Of a stretch of 64,000 nt of DNA, positions 11,130 to 21,811 are shown in pieces; the first letter of the stretch is position 1; each line of letters opens with the position of its first letter. The position numbers and the translations under genes are program-made. This stretch comes from Liolophura sinensis (lineage: Eukaryota; Mollusca; Polyplacophora; Chitonida; Chitonidae), in contig NC_088301.1 in NCBI RefSeq assembly GCF_032854445.1, forward strand, positions 21,881,808 to 21,945,807, in the 5' to 3' direction. The notes under the pieces were generated by a model, which worked only from the letters and a program-made list of their open reading frames with translations, was not told where the DNA came from and did no database searches.

Positions 11130-11800
11130 ACAGTTTTGTAGCTGGTAAGTTACCACGTAACACGTAACCGATAAAATCCGATATCTTGTCTATCACGGTT
11201 AGGTTTTATTCTATAACGGCTCATATAAATACTTAAACAAAGAAAACCAAGCAATTTATACAGTCTCCAGGGTCTAGACGTTAGACGATAATGCAGGAAT
11301 GTTAAATGAGATTAATTAGAGGTCACTGGTGCAGAATTACAGAGTTATCAGCACATTAAATTAGTCAGTTTTTTCTGTCAGTTTTTGTTGAGATAATTGC
11401 CTTTATTTGGAGACTGAAGCTCAGAGCTGAATATGACAAACTGCTTGATGAAAGAATAATTTACGTTGTAATACCTTTTGCAAACGTGTATTTTATGCAT
11501 CCGCTGCATTCCTGTAATCCCATGCGCTGGAGATTAGACTTATTTCTCTCTACAAATGTCAGCGTGAAATTAAGAAATTACTTGATAGAATGCTCTTAAC
11601 AGGCCTATTTTCACCATAACGGTAAAATACTGGGTTTGTGTTGGATCATTTTTACCATGTAAGCTGACCAGCCAAGGGTTGTATTTGTTTCCGCAGAGCA
11701 GTTTGTATGGAACACTTGGCTTTCTGCTGTCGCCATGGGAACAGTCTACATAACAAGGTCTAGCTAGTTCACTTTCAAATAAAATGCCTTACACGTCATT
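11130..11800 (+). repeat. Composite repeat, right block (block Z), copy 1
   Basis: Shares with 20530-21080 the sequence GTAGCTGGTAAGTTACCACG/ATAGCTGGTAACTGG, a GAGGTCACTG stretch, and the strong TTGGCTTTCTGCTGTCGCCA plus GGGAACAGTCTACATAACAA end. A weaker third copy of the right end is at about 37560-37850. The start carries the reverse complement of a motif in block Y. Confidence 0.7.
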
Positions 11801-12390
11801 ATCAACATCATAAAACTTTACATATTCGAAGTAAATCTCTCCAAAAGTTTTGGTCATAAATACAAATTATAGACACAGGCTGTAACGATTTTTATGTGTG
11901 GACAAATTATCGTTTCATATTGATTAATGCTAGATCAGCGCTCCCTTTGGAAAAGTGGTCTCCCCTGTGAGAGTGATCTCCCCTTCTTGGGGTGAGTTGA
12001 CTGAGTTTTGATAACCTCTGTGCACCATCACTTGTGATCATCACATGGTAGGGTTTATCCCTATGGTGATATTATCATATAGAAGACAGCGTGGCTTCAT
12101 TGTGGCCTTTCCAAAATTTCCTCTCAGGGAGGCAAGACGTGGTTTAGGTGAAAGAAATTCAGGGAGGAAAGACGTGGTTTTGGGTGAAAGAAATTTGTCC
12201 AGTCACTAAAGGTCTGTAAACGTAGCCTTCTCTTTCTACCAATACTACAGTCTACTAGTATTGTACTAGTCTACGGCCGTACAAGTGCTGCGGACCATTT
12301 TTTATTTGCCGGTTGTGGTATTTTTATCTCACCCTCTTTAAGTTTATCTACTATTTTACCGTGGTTCTGATATTATTATTGCTAGAAACA
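11800..12390. other. Flank and presumptive 5' region of the retroelement
   Basis: No coding seen. A 35-bp direct duplication lies at about 12125-12195 (CAGGGAGGCAAGACGTGGTT and CAGGGAGGAAAGACGTGGTT versions), and a near-palindrome around CTACTAGTATTGTACTAGTC at about 12252-12271. These may belong to the 5' non-coding part of the element that follows. Confidence 0.35.
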
Positions 12391-12395
12391 TGGTG

Positions 12396-12931
12396 TCTTG
12401 AGTCCTAATAACAACCCATTCATTTATCTCTCGGTTGGAGAATTATGTTAATGCCGACCTCGACTGGTTAAACTTATACCTGGAGGGACCGTGCGCCGCG
12501 GGCCTCGTTCTTTGCGGGTCGTGATATCTGGCACGACCTGTCAGTCAAGTCAATATTCGTTTTTCTCCAGCTTGGTGGAAGTGATTTATCTAAAGCTGGC
12601 TGCGATCCTCTGAATTTAGCTAGAGATTTAGTCACGTTTGCCAGGTATTGCCAGTTTGCTGTTGGGGCAAGGGTAATTATTACTGGCTGCTCCCGCGATG
12701 CTCCCAGTCGTTACCTCCAAATTACAACAACAACTTTGTTTGTGTTAATGAACACTTAGCCCACTTATTGAAGGCTGGTGAAAACATTGTTTTTTAACAC
12801 CACCATGGTTTTTGGCGCAACTGGCAAGTTTTTAGTCAAGGTGGCGTGCAACTCAATCCAGAGGGCATGTATAAATACGCCTGTAGTGTGTGCAGGGCCA
12901 TTGGCCATTTTAAGCGAAAGGGCTATTATTA
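12396..12931 (+). pseudogene. SGNH/GDSL hydrolase-like module of a retroelement, broken
   Basis: Frames shift, but the blocks are in the family order: HSFISRLENYVNADLDW near 12417, LQLGGSDLSKAGCDPLNLAR near 12563, ARVIITG near 12668, and FWRNW followed by GGVQLNPEGMYKY near 12840-12875. SGNH esterases use a Ser in block I, Gly/Asn in blocks II-III and an Asp-x-x-His pair in block V. Here block V reads GGVQLN, so the usual Asp and His are both gone. Modules of this kind accompany some retroelement proteins. Its place upstream of Gag is either the element's own order or the 3' end of a neighbouring copy in tandem. Confidence 0.6.
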
Positions 12932-13618
12932 AATAATATTTGTGCTCTGTTAGTATTAAATATTCAAGTAGATTTTCCAGTTGGATGTTGGCTGCATTGG
13001 TTCCAGTTATATTATTTAAATCTTGTCTATGTATATAACTTAATATAATTGGCTCAACCTGTTGACCTAATTTGCTTGCTGATACTGTAAACTTATTGTT
13101 AATTCTTTATCCCAACCTGGTGTGTCACCCAATGATTTGACATCCACGGCTCAGGCACCTGCACTATACTTGTGTCACACTTTCATTTGAGACAATAAGT
13201 TTCATTGAGGCAATGCCTCGAGTCTTGGGGCAGGTTGGCCCCCTTGTTGCTTATACAACCGATGACTCATTTTATATGACTGTGTGTACTATGGACCATT
13301 GTGTCCATTTGTGTTCTTGGTAACGGTAGGCCCCTTATCGTGCTTTCAGGACAATATTATTATGTCCATGTGCTATGCCATTTTTATTGGTCTTTAAATC
13401 TGTTGCTTTATGAGCCAAATTTTGGATTGACTTATTATATGATCTGGAACCTGTCTGCAGTTGACTCATAATTTCACACATGGCTGTTTCTGTCGTGTAT
13501 TGTTATGCTATAATAGCCTAATTTGTCTCCTGCCTAATTTTATTTTATTGCACATACATGTAGTACCTTCACGCTGCCTCTCCTGCCTAATATTCTTGTG
13601 TTTTTCAGACCTTACACC

Positions 13619-14640
13619 ATGCCTCCTAAACGGGGTGCTGCCTCAATAGTGGCAACTAGGTCCAAACACGCCCGGAACCAGCGTAGACCATCATCGTGTT
13701 GCCTGCCACCTACCCCTCCTCCTAGCACCACCACATTTTTCAGCCCCCCCCCCCCCCCCCCACCCCCCCAGGCCCCGACCACATCATGTGCATGCCCGTC
13801 TGTAGAGGCCATTGCGGCGGAGATGTTGAAGATGCTTGAGTCCCGTCAGCTCCTGCCGCCCCCACCCCAGGCCTCATCTGTCGCGGCTGAGTCTACAACC
13901 ATGGAGTGCAGTGGATCAACTCATCACCCAGGCCCAGCTGAGCTACTGGGTGAGATATCTTCGAGTTTGTAATTCTCTGTCCACTCCTAAAGATATTTGT
14001 GCAACTTGCTTCCTTTCCTCGTCATTACCTTTAGGGTTCAATGTTATTGCTTCAGTAAGAGCCAAGATACACTCCAATGAGTACTTCAACTTCAGTCAGC
14101 TCCTCAGTCCGTCGGATGACGAACCTTCTGCTAAACTATCATCTGATGTGTCACAAATAAACATTTCAACACCTAGTTGTAAAAAGATTATTCACATAGG
14201 TCAGGTGGCCCCAGACATTTGATATCTTTATGTCTGTGTACGCAACAAAGTTTTTAGATCAAGTGCCCAGTCTCATAAAGTATGGCAACACAGTTAAACT
14301 TCTAAGCAACACTTCAGCTTTACTGCTGCAAAGTATTATGACGAAAACTTCCGGTAATTTTGCCCTGGAACCAAATTTCATGATGGACTCTGGAAGTTGT
14401 GCTCTTTAAAAGCCTCACCTGCGCCTTCAGCAAAACTCAGCCAAAAAAGCCAATTTTCGACCCTCTTCAGGTAAAGGAACCCTTAGAAAGTTCCCACTTG
14501 GATACTGTAGGGAATACTGTAGAGCTGGAAAGTGTGACACACCAAATTGCCAGGATAAACACACTTGTTACAAGTGCCAACGAAAACACACACTCCAACA
14601 ACTTGTAAATCCAGCTGACCAGTCCCATCCACTTCCAACT
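13619..14640 (+). pseudogene. Gag-like region with Pro-rich segment and Cys/His cluster, frameshifted
   Basis: The ATG at 13619 follows a T-rich stretch and opens MPPKRGAAS, then a Ser/Pro-rich segment whose poly-proline run is coded by a C homopolymer at about 13746-13768. A frameshift between about 13900 and 13960 moves the frame. The continuation includes LGFNVIASVRAKIHSNEYF and FSQLLSPSDDEP, resembling the short conserved block of DIRS-type Gag proteins. Near 14500-14606 there is a cluster reading CRAGKCDTPNCQDKH and then CYKCQRKH, a C-x4-C-x4-C-x3-H motif plus a CxxC, likely a nucleic-acid-binding zinc site. Stop codons between the segments make it a pseudogene. Confidence 0.6.
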
Positions 14641-15640
14641 CCTGTTAACATTGAGGTGCTGTTTTTTTTTATTTGGTAAGTTACCCTGATCAGTTGAAAC
14701 AATATCTAACTGACGACATTTGGTCCGGGTTCAGATTAGGGGTTCAAGGCAGTCCCTCACTCCACCCTGCTAGGAATCATACCTCAGCTAGATTAAATCT
14801 GTCGAAAGCAAAATGACATCAGAAGTATGTGTAGACAGGATTACAGGCCCTTTTTTTGAAAAAATCTATTTCTAACCTAATTTGTTCTCCACTTGGAGTG
14901 GTCCAGCGAAGGAAACTGGTAAATTTTGTCTAATTCACGGCTTATCTTTTCCTGAAGATCAATCTGTCAATACACACATACCAAAAGAATTTTCCAAAGT
15001 GCAGTATAATCTCATGGTGCATGTTATTTCTCTAGTCTAACAACAAGGCAGACATTGCCTCATTTCCAAAACAGATATTTTTAGATGCTTTCTGTTAATT
15101 CCAATCCATCCAAAGGACTATCCTTTTTTAGATTTTGTTTGGCAAGATGAATATTACAATGATAAATGCCTACCCATGGGCGCATCATCGTCCTGCAAAA
15201 ATATTTAAAAGTCTTAGTTGTTCCCTTTAATGGATCATGAAGTATCACTTCAGTGTGACTGCTATGCTGTACCTTTTGGATGATTTTGTTTTTCTAGCCC
15301 CCAGTGAATTCAAGAAAGTGCACAACTGACACCCGCAACTTCATTAATTTATGCAAACACATAGGTATTCCCATAAAACATTCTAAAAACTGTAATCTCT
15401 AAAACTGTAGTTCCAGTTTATGAATTGAAATTGATTCTGATAAGATGGAGGATCACATACCGCAGGAAAATCTAGAAAAGGCACTAAATCGTCTTCTTAA
15501 GATTAAGCATCGAAATGGTGTGACACTAGTAGAACTTCAATATCTGCTTGGCTACCTAAATTTCTGCTGCTCCAGGACGATCATTCTTGCGTCGTCTGCA
15601 GAACCTCACCATCGCTGTTACTAAGCCTCATTGTCACATT
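14640..15640 (+). pseudogene. Reverse transcriptase of a DIRS/Ngaro-like element, broken
   Basis: Recognisable RT landmarks appear in order, in different frames. GVVQRRKLVNF near 14900 is like the conserved basic motif ahead of the palm. Motif A reads KTDIFRCFLLIPIHPKDYPF near 15068-15130 with the catalytic Asp kept. DKCLPMGASSSC near 15160-15195 is the motif B region. LLDDFVFLAPS near 15273-15305 is motif C, with two Asp residues and Leu in place of the usual Tyr. Frequent stops between these islands exclude function. Confidence 0.7.
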
Positions 15641-15711
15641 GGAATAAGCAATAAGGTCAAAGCAGATACTGAAGCCTGGTTGTCATATCTTAACAACTTC
15701 TTTTGTAAGGC

Positions 15712-15990
15712 ATGCTTCCTTTTTTTGAGTGGACATCATCTGACTCAATAAAGCTTCATACAGATGCAGCTGGGAGCAAGGGATTTGCGGCTGTTTTTGG
15801 AATTCAATGGTTCGTAGGCCCATGGAAACAAGACATGGCTGCTCAGAGCATAACCGCTAAAGAGCTTTTTCCAGTTGTTCTAGCTTTAGAGATCTGGGTT
15901 TACAGCCAAAAAATCACAGAGGTCTTTTCATGACAGATAATGCAGCTGTTGTGGAGATAATAAACACAGTGTCACAAAATTCATGCGATG
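15712..15990 (+). pseudogene. RNase H domain of the same retroelement
   Basis: The open segment 15712-15933 carries LHTDAAGSKGFAAVFG, then WFVGPWK and TAKELFPVVLALEIW. One frameshift later FMTDNAAVVEIIN follows (about 15930-15968). The three acidic residues expected of RNase H (TDA, KEL, TDN) are all present. The Asp-Glu-Asp spacing and the GPW segment are typical for DIRS-type elements, in which RNase H follows RT and removes template RNA. The frameshift at about 15925 is the only lesion seen within the domain. Confidence 0.75.
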
Positions 15991-16169
15991 GGAAGACAAA
16001 GTTCTACATAGGAAAGACATCATCCAACTGCAACTGGCTTCTCATCCATGACACTTTTAATTCACCATTTCAAGTTCAGTAACTCTCACCCGGTAAGCAT
16101 AAATCTGTGTCTCTCAGAAAACTCCGATCATTGCCCTGTTCGAGCCCCTTAAAAACAACTTGTATGCCC

Positions 16170-16345
16170 TCTGAGGGCCACATCTTCCAGCTGGGCTCTG
16201 GGGCTCCTGTTATGTACAAGCTTTTCTGCAGCACATTACATTCAGCGGCTGCTCTATGGGTATTCCAGAAACTGTGATTAGTAAACTGGGTCGTTGGAAA
16301 TCTGATGCATTAAAGCAATATATACGCATCAATGTTTTCTCTCAA
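16170..16345 (+). pseudogene. Tyrosine recombinase C-terminal remnant
   Basis: A segment with GHIFQLGSGAPVMYKLFC is followed, in another frame, by MGIPETVISKLGRWKSDALK and QYIRINVFSQ. The LGRWKSDALKQYIR string carries the Trp and the nucleophile-type Tyr that close tyrosine recombinases of DIRS elements. The HxxR box that should precede it is missing, probably through a deletion at about 16235-16250. The domain would have integrated the circular cDNA. Confidence 0.65.
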
Positions 16346-16371
16346 GTTAAGATTAACTAGTCAGAGCAGTT

Positions 16372-16571
16372 NNNNNNNNNNNNNNNNNNNNNNNNNNNNN
16401 NNNNNNNNNNNNNNNNNNNNNNNNNNNNNNNNNNNNNNNNNNNNNNNNNNNNNNNNNNNNNNNNNNNNNNNNNNNNNNNNNNNNNNNNNNNNNNNNNNNN
16501 NNNNNNNNNNNNNNNNNNNNNNNNNNNNNNNNNNNNNNNNNNNNNNNNNNNNNNNNNNNNNNNNNNNNNNN
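16372..16571. other. Assembly gap, 200 N
   Basis: Exactly 200 undetermined bases, so probably a fixed-size or estimated scaffold gap. The sequence immediately before ends GAGCAGTT and the sequence immediately after begins GCAGTTTTG. The shared GCAGTT could mean the flanks overlap or that a terminal repeat was collapsed. Confidence 0.98.
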
Positions 16572-17660
16572 GCAGTTTTGTAGCAAAATGCCTGGGGCCA
16601 TTGACTTGAATTCTTCAGGCCAGGAATTTGACGGCTCAAACAGCATACCTTTTTGTTCTGGTAAGACATTCATGGCTTACTTAGTTACACTATGCATTTC
16701 AGTAGGGCCTTGACTGCCTACTGTTGTGCATTATTATCCATTACTGTTGTAAATATATATAAGGGCCAGAAGTTCTTACATGGGAAGCCAGTCTTGATAG
16801 TTAAACTAGTTACACATCCATATTTCATTATCGAAAGGATGTTGTTGGTGATTGGGGGATGTCACTTGAGCATTCAGCCTGAAATTTCAAGCAGGCCAGT
16901 ATCTGTGGCATTTTTAGTAAGAGTGAACTTAAAAGGTGCAATTTTTCTGGGAGGCCAGTATTTGCCTGCTCTCAGATATTGTTTAATTTGTAATATATGT
17001 ATTAGAGATAATTGCATTGTTGAGAATTTGGAGGGGGGGGGGGGTCAGTACTTCTGCTCTCAGTGATTCAACATGCATGTATCATTTTTGGTAAGAGTGA
17101 ACTTGCATGGTGGAATTGTTCTGGGTGGCCAGCTACTTGCCTGCTCTCAGATATTTATAATAAACGTATTAGAGAGAATCGCATTATTGGGAATTTCCTG
17201 CTCTCAGAGATTCATAATCAATATTTTACAGTTCTTCCCCTATATAAACGGTAAGCAGGTGACAATTTTTTTAGGACAACCTTTTGAGGTCAGTATTTAC
17301 ATTTAAATGAATCTCTTTTAGCTAATGCTAAATTTTGGGTTATCCTTTTGTATATGATATCCACAGCCAAATGTCATTTGTACTCCAAGTTTCATCAAGC
17401 TCCCTGAATTCTATGTCATGTTTTATGATATGTTGGGTTGTTCGTTACAGAGCGAACTTTTTCGATAGGAGGCCAGAATTTGACTGCTCCAATGACGATT
17501 ACAAACATGTGTTGTGCTTTCAGTGTTAACCTGAATGAAACAAAGGTGTTTGACTTCTATATAATTACGTTCCAGTAAGCTGAATTGATCAGAGACTTTT
17601 GGTGGGGTGATAACAGTTCCTGTCATCTTTGGCCTTTTTTTAGCCCCCACCTTTTGTAGA
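16572..17660 (+). repeat. Diverged direct repeats beyond the gap, possibly retroelement termini
   Basis: A segment with TTAGTAAGAGTGAACTT, GGCCAG and CCTGCTCTCAGATATT occurs at 16909 and again at 17083, a spacing of 174 bp. The motif GGCCAG followed by TTTG.CTGCTC recurs at about 16617, 16892, 16952, 17129 and 17469. A run of G lies at about 17031-17044. DIRS/Ngaro elements end in split direct repeats, so this could be the element's 3' end, but that is inference. Confidence 0.5.
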
Positions 17661-17879
17661 TTCTAACTTCATTTCATTTCAAAACTAAATTCTAAATTCA
17701 TTTCTATTTTTATTTTTCTTCAACTAAATTCTTAATAAATTTGTTATTTCAAAGAAAAATGACCTTATTACACAATCAAATTTTTGTGGCATTTGTTTTA
17801 GTTATTGCTCGTTCCGCAAGTCTCTGATCAACTTCGTCTGCACATAAAAGTCAGTAGATACCGTTAGAAAACTTTCACC

Positions 17880-18560
17880 GACTCGTAATATCCACCTGTC
17901 GATTACTTATTGTCACCACCGAACCTTCGAGCATCGAAAGCCAAAACAAGTGACACATGAGTGGTGTTAACTGAATTTGATGACAACAAATCCATTAATT
18001 CCACGAGTTCATTAATTCTAGACAACTGACGTGTATTTCACATCACTGAACTTTTTACCTAATTCTGTTTAAACCATGGTGCTTGGTGACGTGTAATTTA
18101 TCATTACGTGGGCAGTTAGAATAAAAACTCAATTGAGGTAAACCGACAACAGGCCAGATTTCACAGGTTATGGGTGACCATTTGCCAATTGTCACACTGT
18201 TTTCGTTTCTCTGTTTTTACTCACTATATGTAATATTTAATATCCGTGTGAGCAAATCAATCATTGAACTATATCACACTCCCTAGATTCTCAAGGAACT
18301 ACAGTAAAAGTTATGCAAAAGTTTCTTTGCATTTAAATCCCACAAAAATAACTTTGTTGAAAGGAAGAATGAACATTTCACGTTCGCTTGAGATTACTTC
18401 TTTTTCTATACGATCGATAAATACGAGATTTAAGCTTTTCTTTTCATTATTGCTTTCGATTTGTTCATTAAATTGGCCCCATAGCACCAATTTCTGTGAG
18501 GTCGTTAGCTTTCCGCTGTCATTCAAGGAATCATATATACATGACAAGATCGGCCTAACT
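17880..18560 (+). repeat. Composite repeat, block Y, copy 2
   Basis: Parallel to 10120-10800, with the same order of matching strings and no SINE inside. Near 18160-18215 it holds AGATTTCACAGGTTATGGGT, GACCATTTGCCAATTGTCAC and ACTG, whose reverse complement recurs at 20530-20585. Confidence 0.7.
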
Positions 18561-20094
18561 CGGTGCCATGAGGTGTGATAAGCGGATGGCATACAACACG
18601 TTTTTTGGAAGGTGATGTGTGAAGAATCCATTTCGCCTTGGAACAGTTGCGCGGGCTTAAAATGGTTTGGGGGTTTTTTTGCAGAAAACTATGTACATTT
18701 CTGCTATTGCGTCATCTAGAGATCTAACAAAATGTAATGGAGTACAAGCCTGTTTGTCGTGCAGATGCTGTTGTGAAGGTAATATTTTCCCTTGAATGCA
18801 TTATCATTGGATTCACAACCAAAATGTCAGGAGACTCTGTTTACAAACCTTTACTATAAGTTGCCTCCATTGCTGCTTCTGTGCACGTAATAAGCATCAG
18901 TTTGTGTAATAAACGTGAATATAACTTGACGGTAATACATGTTTTAGCAACTGATAATAAAAAAAACACGCTAGCACTACATCTTTATTTAAAAGAATGA
19001 CACCTCAACTCACCTCGCTTAATGGACCCAGGCTACGATTTACATAAAGCACTGGCTTCGTATGTTTGACTTAAGATAGTTGCCGATCCAATTTTACACA
19101 TGTTTTACCCGCACCAATTGTTACATGACGACTGCGAAGCGTATCAGATCTGCTCCAAAGAAACCACTCTAATTATTGTTGATTTGTCTGTGATTCAAAA
19201 TCAAAATTAGACGTCGAGGTCATGGTGCGTAAGACTGTTCTTGAAAGACAGAGCAGACCGATCTACGCGTAGATTCTATCAAACATTAAGAATATAAAAT
19301 ATTCATTATCTGACATATTCTGGAAGGGCATTCATCAAAATTTGCTTTCATTATGCCTTGTCATAAAGGACAACCAGTACTGGTAGAAAGATCCCTTTCG
19401 AGCAAGTAATAAATATACACAAATAACGATTTATTACAATTCCAGCCACATCATTGACATAAGCGCAGAAAACATCATTTTCGTCCGTGTGCAATCGAAG
19501 TGTTTGGCAGACTGCAACGCCGCCAACTGAAAACCTGTTATAACAGTGAAAAATAAAAGCATAACCTTTGTAATCGACAAGATAGGCCTAGTTATTGCAT
19601 TAAATATAATACAGGTTAATCTACAAGCCCTGATATTTGGGATATCTTCCAAGTTTATTGACCTGTGCACGAAATAGTCGACATGAGTTTATAAAACTGA
19701 TAAGGCAGACTGATTAAGGCGGGGTGAAAGAGGTACATTTTGTATTTGTCAGCGGTAAATGGGCATTGTCTTTATGTAATCTGAAACACCATTTATGTTA
19801 AGCATTAAACGTTTAACACAAATCATAAAACAAGTGTAAAAGTAAATAAAACATCAAACTGAATTGGTATATTATGCAACAGAAAGCAATAGTTTATGTG
19901 TTTTTTGTAATGATTGGGAAATATCTATCTTTTAAAGCCTTGGAACCTTGTGCCATCGTATTCTAGTCTACATCTGAAGTAGATAGCGGGTCTTGAATAT
20001 GATAACTTATCCAAGGCGTACTGACCAATCACAGGCCTTGAATTGTCACTGAATTGTGATAATACAGGTTATTCAAACAATAATGGTTCCAGTG
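18561..20094. other. Unexplained 1.5-kb segment between blocks Y and Z of copy 2
   Basis: No gene seen. In copy 1 blocks Y and Z lie only about 330 bp apart, so this stretch is either an insertion in copy 2 or was lost from copy 1. Confidence 0.4.
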
Positions 20095-20205
20095 AGGTCG
20101 GTCTGAGTTGACTTCCCCTCAGGTCTTCCGTAGGCAGGTCTACCAGCAACTTGCCGTGAAATATTCTTGTGCACTGGGTAAAAAAAAATAAAATAAAGTA
20201 ATTAA
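20095..20205 (+). mobile_element. SINE remnant with internal deletion
   Basis: TTGACTTCCCCTCAGGTCTT, CCGTAGGCAGGTCTACCAGC and AACTTGC join directly to CGTGAAATATTCTTG and a GCACTGGGTAAAAAAA end. The middle and the tRNA head are missing. Confidence 0.5.
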
Positions 20206-20208
20206 ATC

Positions 20209-20468
20209 AGTTGATGAGCTAACATGGTTAGCATGTTAGCTCAGAACAATCAGGCTCAGACTTACGCGATTGCTATGTGTTCCAGGCCAGCTCATGCTGA
20301 CTTTCTCCCAGGTCGTACGTGTGAGGGTCATCTAGTTACCTGCGGATAGTCATGGGTTTCCCTCAAAGTTGTCCCCTGTTTCCCCCCACTATAATGCTGG
20401 CCGCCGTGGTATAAGTGAAATATTCTTCAGTACGGCGTAAAACATAAAATAAATACATCAATCAAACA
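20209..20468 (+). mobile_element. tRNA-headed SINE
   Basis: The head has an A-box-like ATGGTTAGCATG and a B-box-like GTGTTCCAGGCC, followed by CAGCTCATGCTGACTTTCTC, the CCTGCGGATAGTCATGGGTT core, and a GTGAAATATTCTTCAGTACG plus GCGTAAAACATAAAATAAAT tail. It sits at the left edge of block Z, as the SINE at 10853 does. Confidence 0.85.
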
Positions 20469-20529
20469 ATAACATTAGGAGTCAATGGTTACTACGCAAA
20501 AAAACTACAATAACAAGTAGAGCCGCAAT

Positions 20530-21080
20530 GACAGTGTGATAGCTGGTAACTGGTCACACGTAACCGGTTAAATCCAGTCTGTTATCGATTTCCTCTGCTA
20601 GGATATTACCTCATCTGTCTATGGAAATGATTAAACAAATAGTAACTTACTCAGACTCTAGCAACATATGGTAAGAAAAAGAAATCCACCGATGTTAATT
20701 GCGATTATTTTGAGGTCACTGATTCAAAAATACTAAATGCGGCCTGTTGTCATTACATTTAATAAGTTTGTAGTTCAAACGTCATGTATTTTTCTTTGGA
20801 TATTAGGCCTATTCCTCTCTATAAACATTGGCGAGATGTTTAAAAATTACTTGAGCGAATGCTGTTAACAAACCAATTTTCACTAATATAGTCTAATATA
20901 GTCTTTCATTTGGAGCTTTTTCTCTTGGTAGCTGGCCAATCAATGGTTATATTTTTCCCCGCAGTGTAATTTGGGCAGAATATTTGGCTTTCTGTTGTCG
21001 CCATGGAAACAGTCTAGATAACAAGGTCTCGCTAGTACCATGTAAAATAAGATGCCTTACACTATAACTGCAATCTTGAA
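20530..21080 (+). repeat. Composite repeat, block Z, copy 2
   Basis: Matches 11130-11800 in order. The start carries GACAGTGTGATAGCTGGTAA and CTGGTCACACGTAACCGG, an inverted version of the block Y motif. The end carries TTGGCTTTCTGTTGTCGCCA and TGGAAACAGTCTAGATAACA. Confidence 0.7.
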
Positions 21081-21811
21081 ATGGGATTTCTTTTCTCGAT
21101 GTAAAGGACTTTAAAAGTTGCAGTATAATAAAGTCATTTGATATCTCTAGAAAAAGTCTCAATTGCCTATAACATTCACCTTATCATGTGTCCACCAACT
21201 TATGCCTTTGTCATGGGTAAATACACAGTGTTATGCTGTCTGTCGTTCGCTGCCTGAAGTTACAAGTTTTAATCAAATGCTGGCCGGGGTCGTATAAATG
21301 AAATATCTTTTGAGTGAGTAATTATATAACCACATACCAGTGATACCATCACACACAAACTGTAGCAGAGTTTTCACAACTTACGTAAAACATTACACAT
21401 AAACTAACAGAAATACTTGAGCACACTTTTTGCACATCTTCGTGATAGTTTTTTAAACGTTTTTTTTTCAACTCTCAATGCACAATGTACACAGCATCGA
21501 AGAAGGACTAGCACTTGGCATTACTCTTGGCATTACTAAATGCAACCAAACTGATCATTTAAGTCAGTTTGAGATATTTATTGTTAACGGTAAACCTTTG
21601 TAAAGCGTGGCACGAGTATTTTAGAAGACGTGTGAAAGCAAAATAAAATACTGAATTCCACACTTCCGAAAAAACTTTGCTCTGCATTTCCTATACGACA
21701 TTGAAATCACCCCCTAAAAGGTAAACGTAGAAAACATTACAATTTTATACTCCCTGTCTACTACACTACTATGAGCTCACAATTTTATTACACTTTCTAT
21801 CAAATATATAT
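21081..21811. other. No gene; a small SINE remnant near 21280-21325
   Basis: AATGCTGGCCGGGGTCGTAT followed by AAATGAAATATCTTTTGAGT is a short SINE piece. The rest shows nothing I can name. Confidence 0.45.

Larger units (their letters stand above)
12390..16371 (+). mobile_element. Decayed DIRS/Ngaro-like tyrosine-recombinase retrotransposon
   Basis: In order on one strand, in shifting frames, I can read an SGNH-hydrolase-like module (12396-12931), a Gag-like region with a Cys/His cluster (13619-14640), reverse transcriptase remnants (about 14640-15640), RNase H (15712-15990) and a tyrosine-recombinase C-terminus (about 16170-16345). RT followed by RNase H and a tyrosine recombinase, with no integrase or endonuclease, is the arrangement of the DIRS superfamily. 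Several stops and frameshifts show it is dead. An assembly gap begins at 16372, so the 3' terminus is not seen. Ngaro versus DIRS proper cannot be decided without the terminal repeats. Confidence 0.75.

Noticed and set aside
13619-13812. Gly-rich minus-strand frame opposite the proline run
   Set aside because: It is the shadow of a C homopolymer within the Gag-like frame.
14399-14608. 69-codon plus-strand frame as a gene
   Set aside because: It is an alternative reading of the Gag-like Cys/His region, whose meaningful frame is different.
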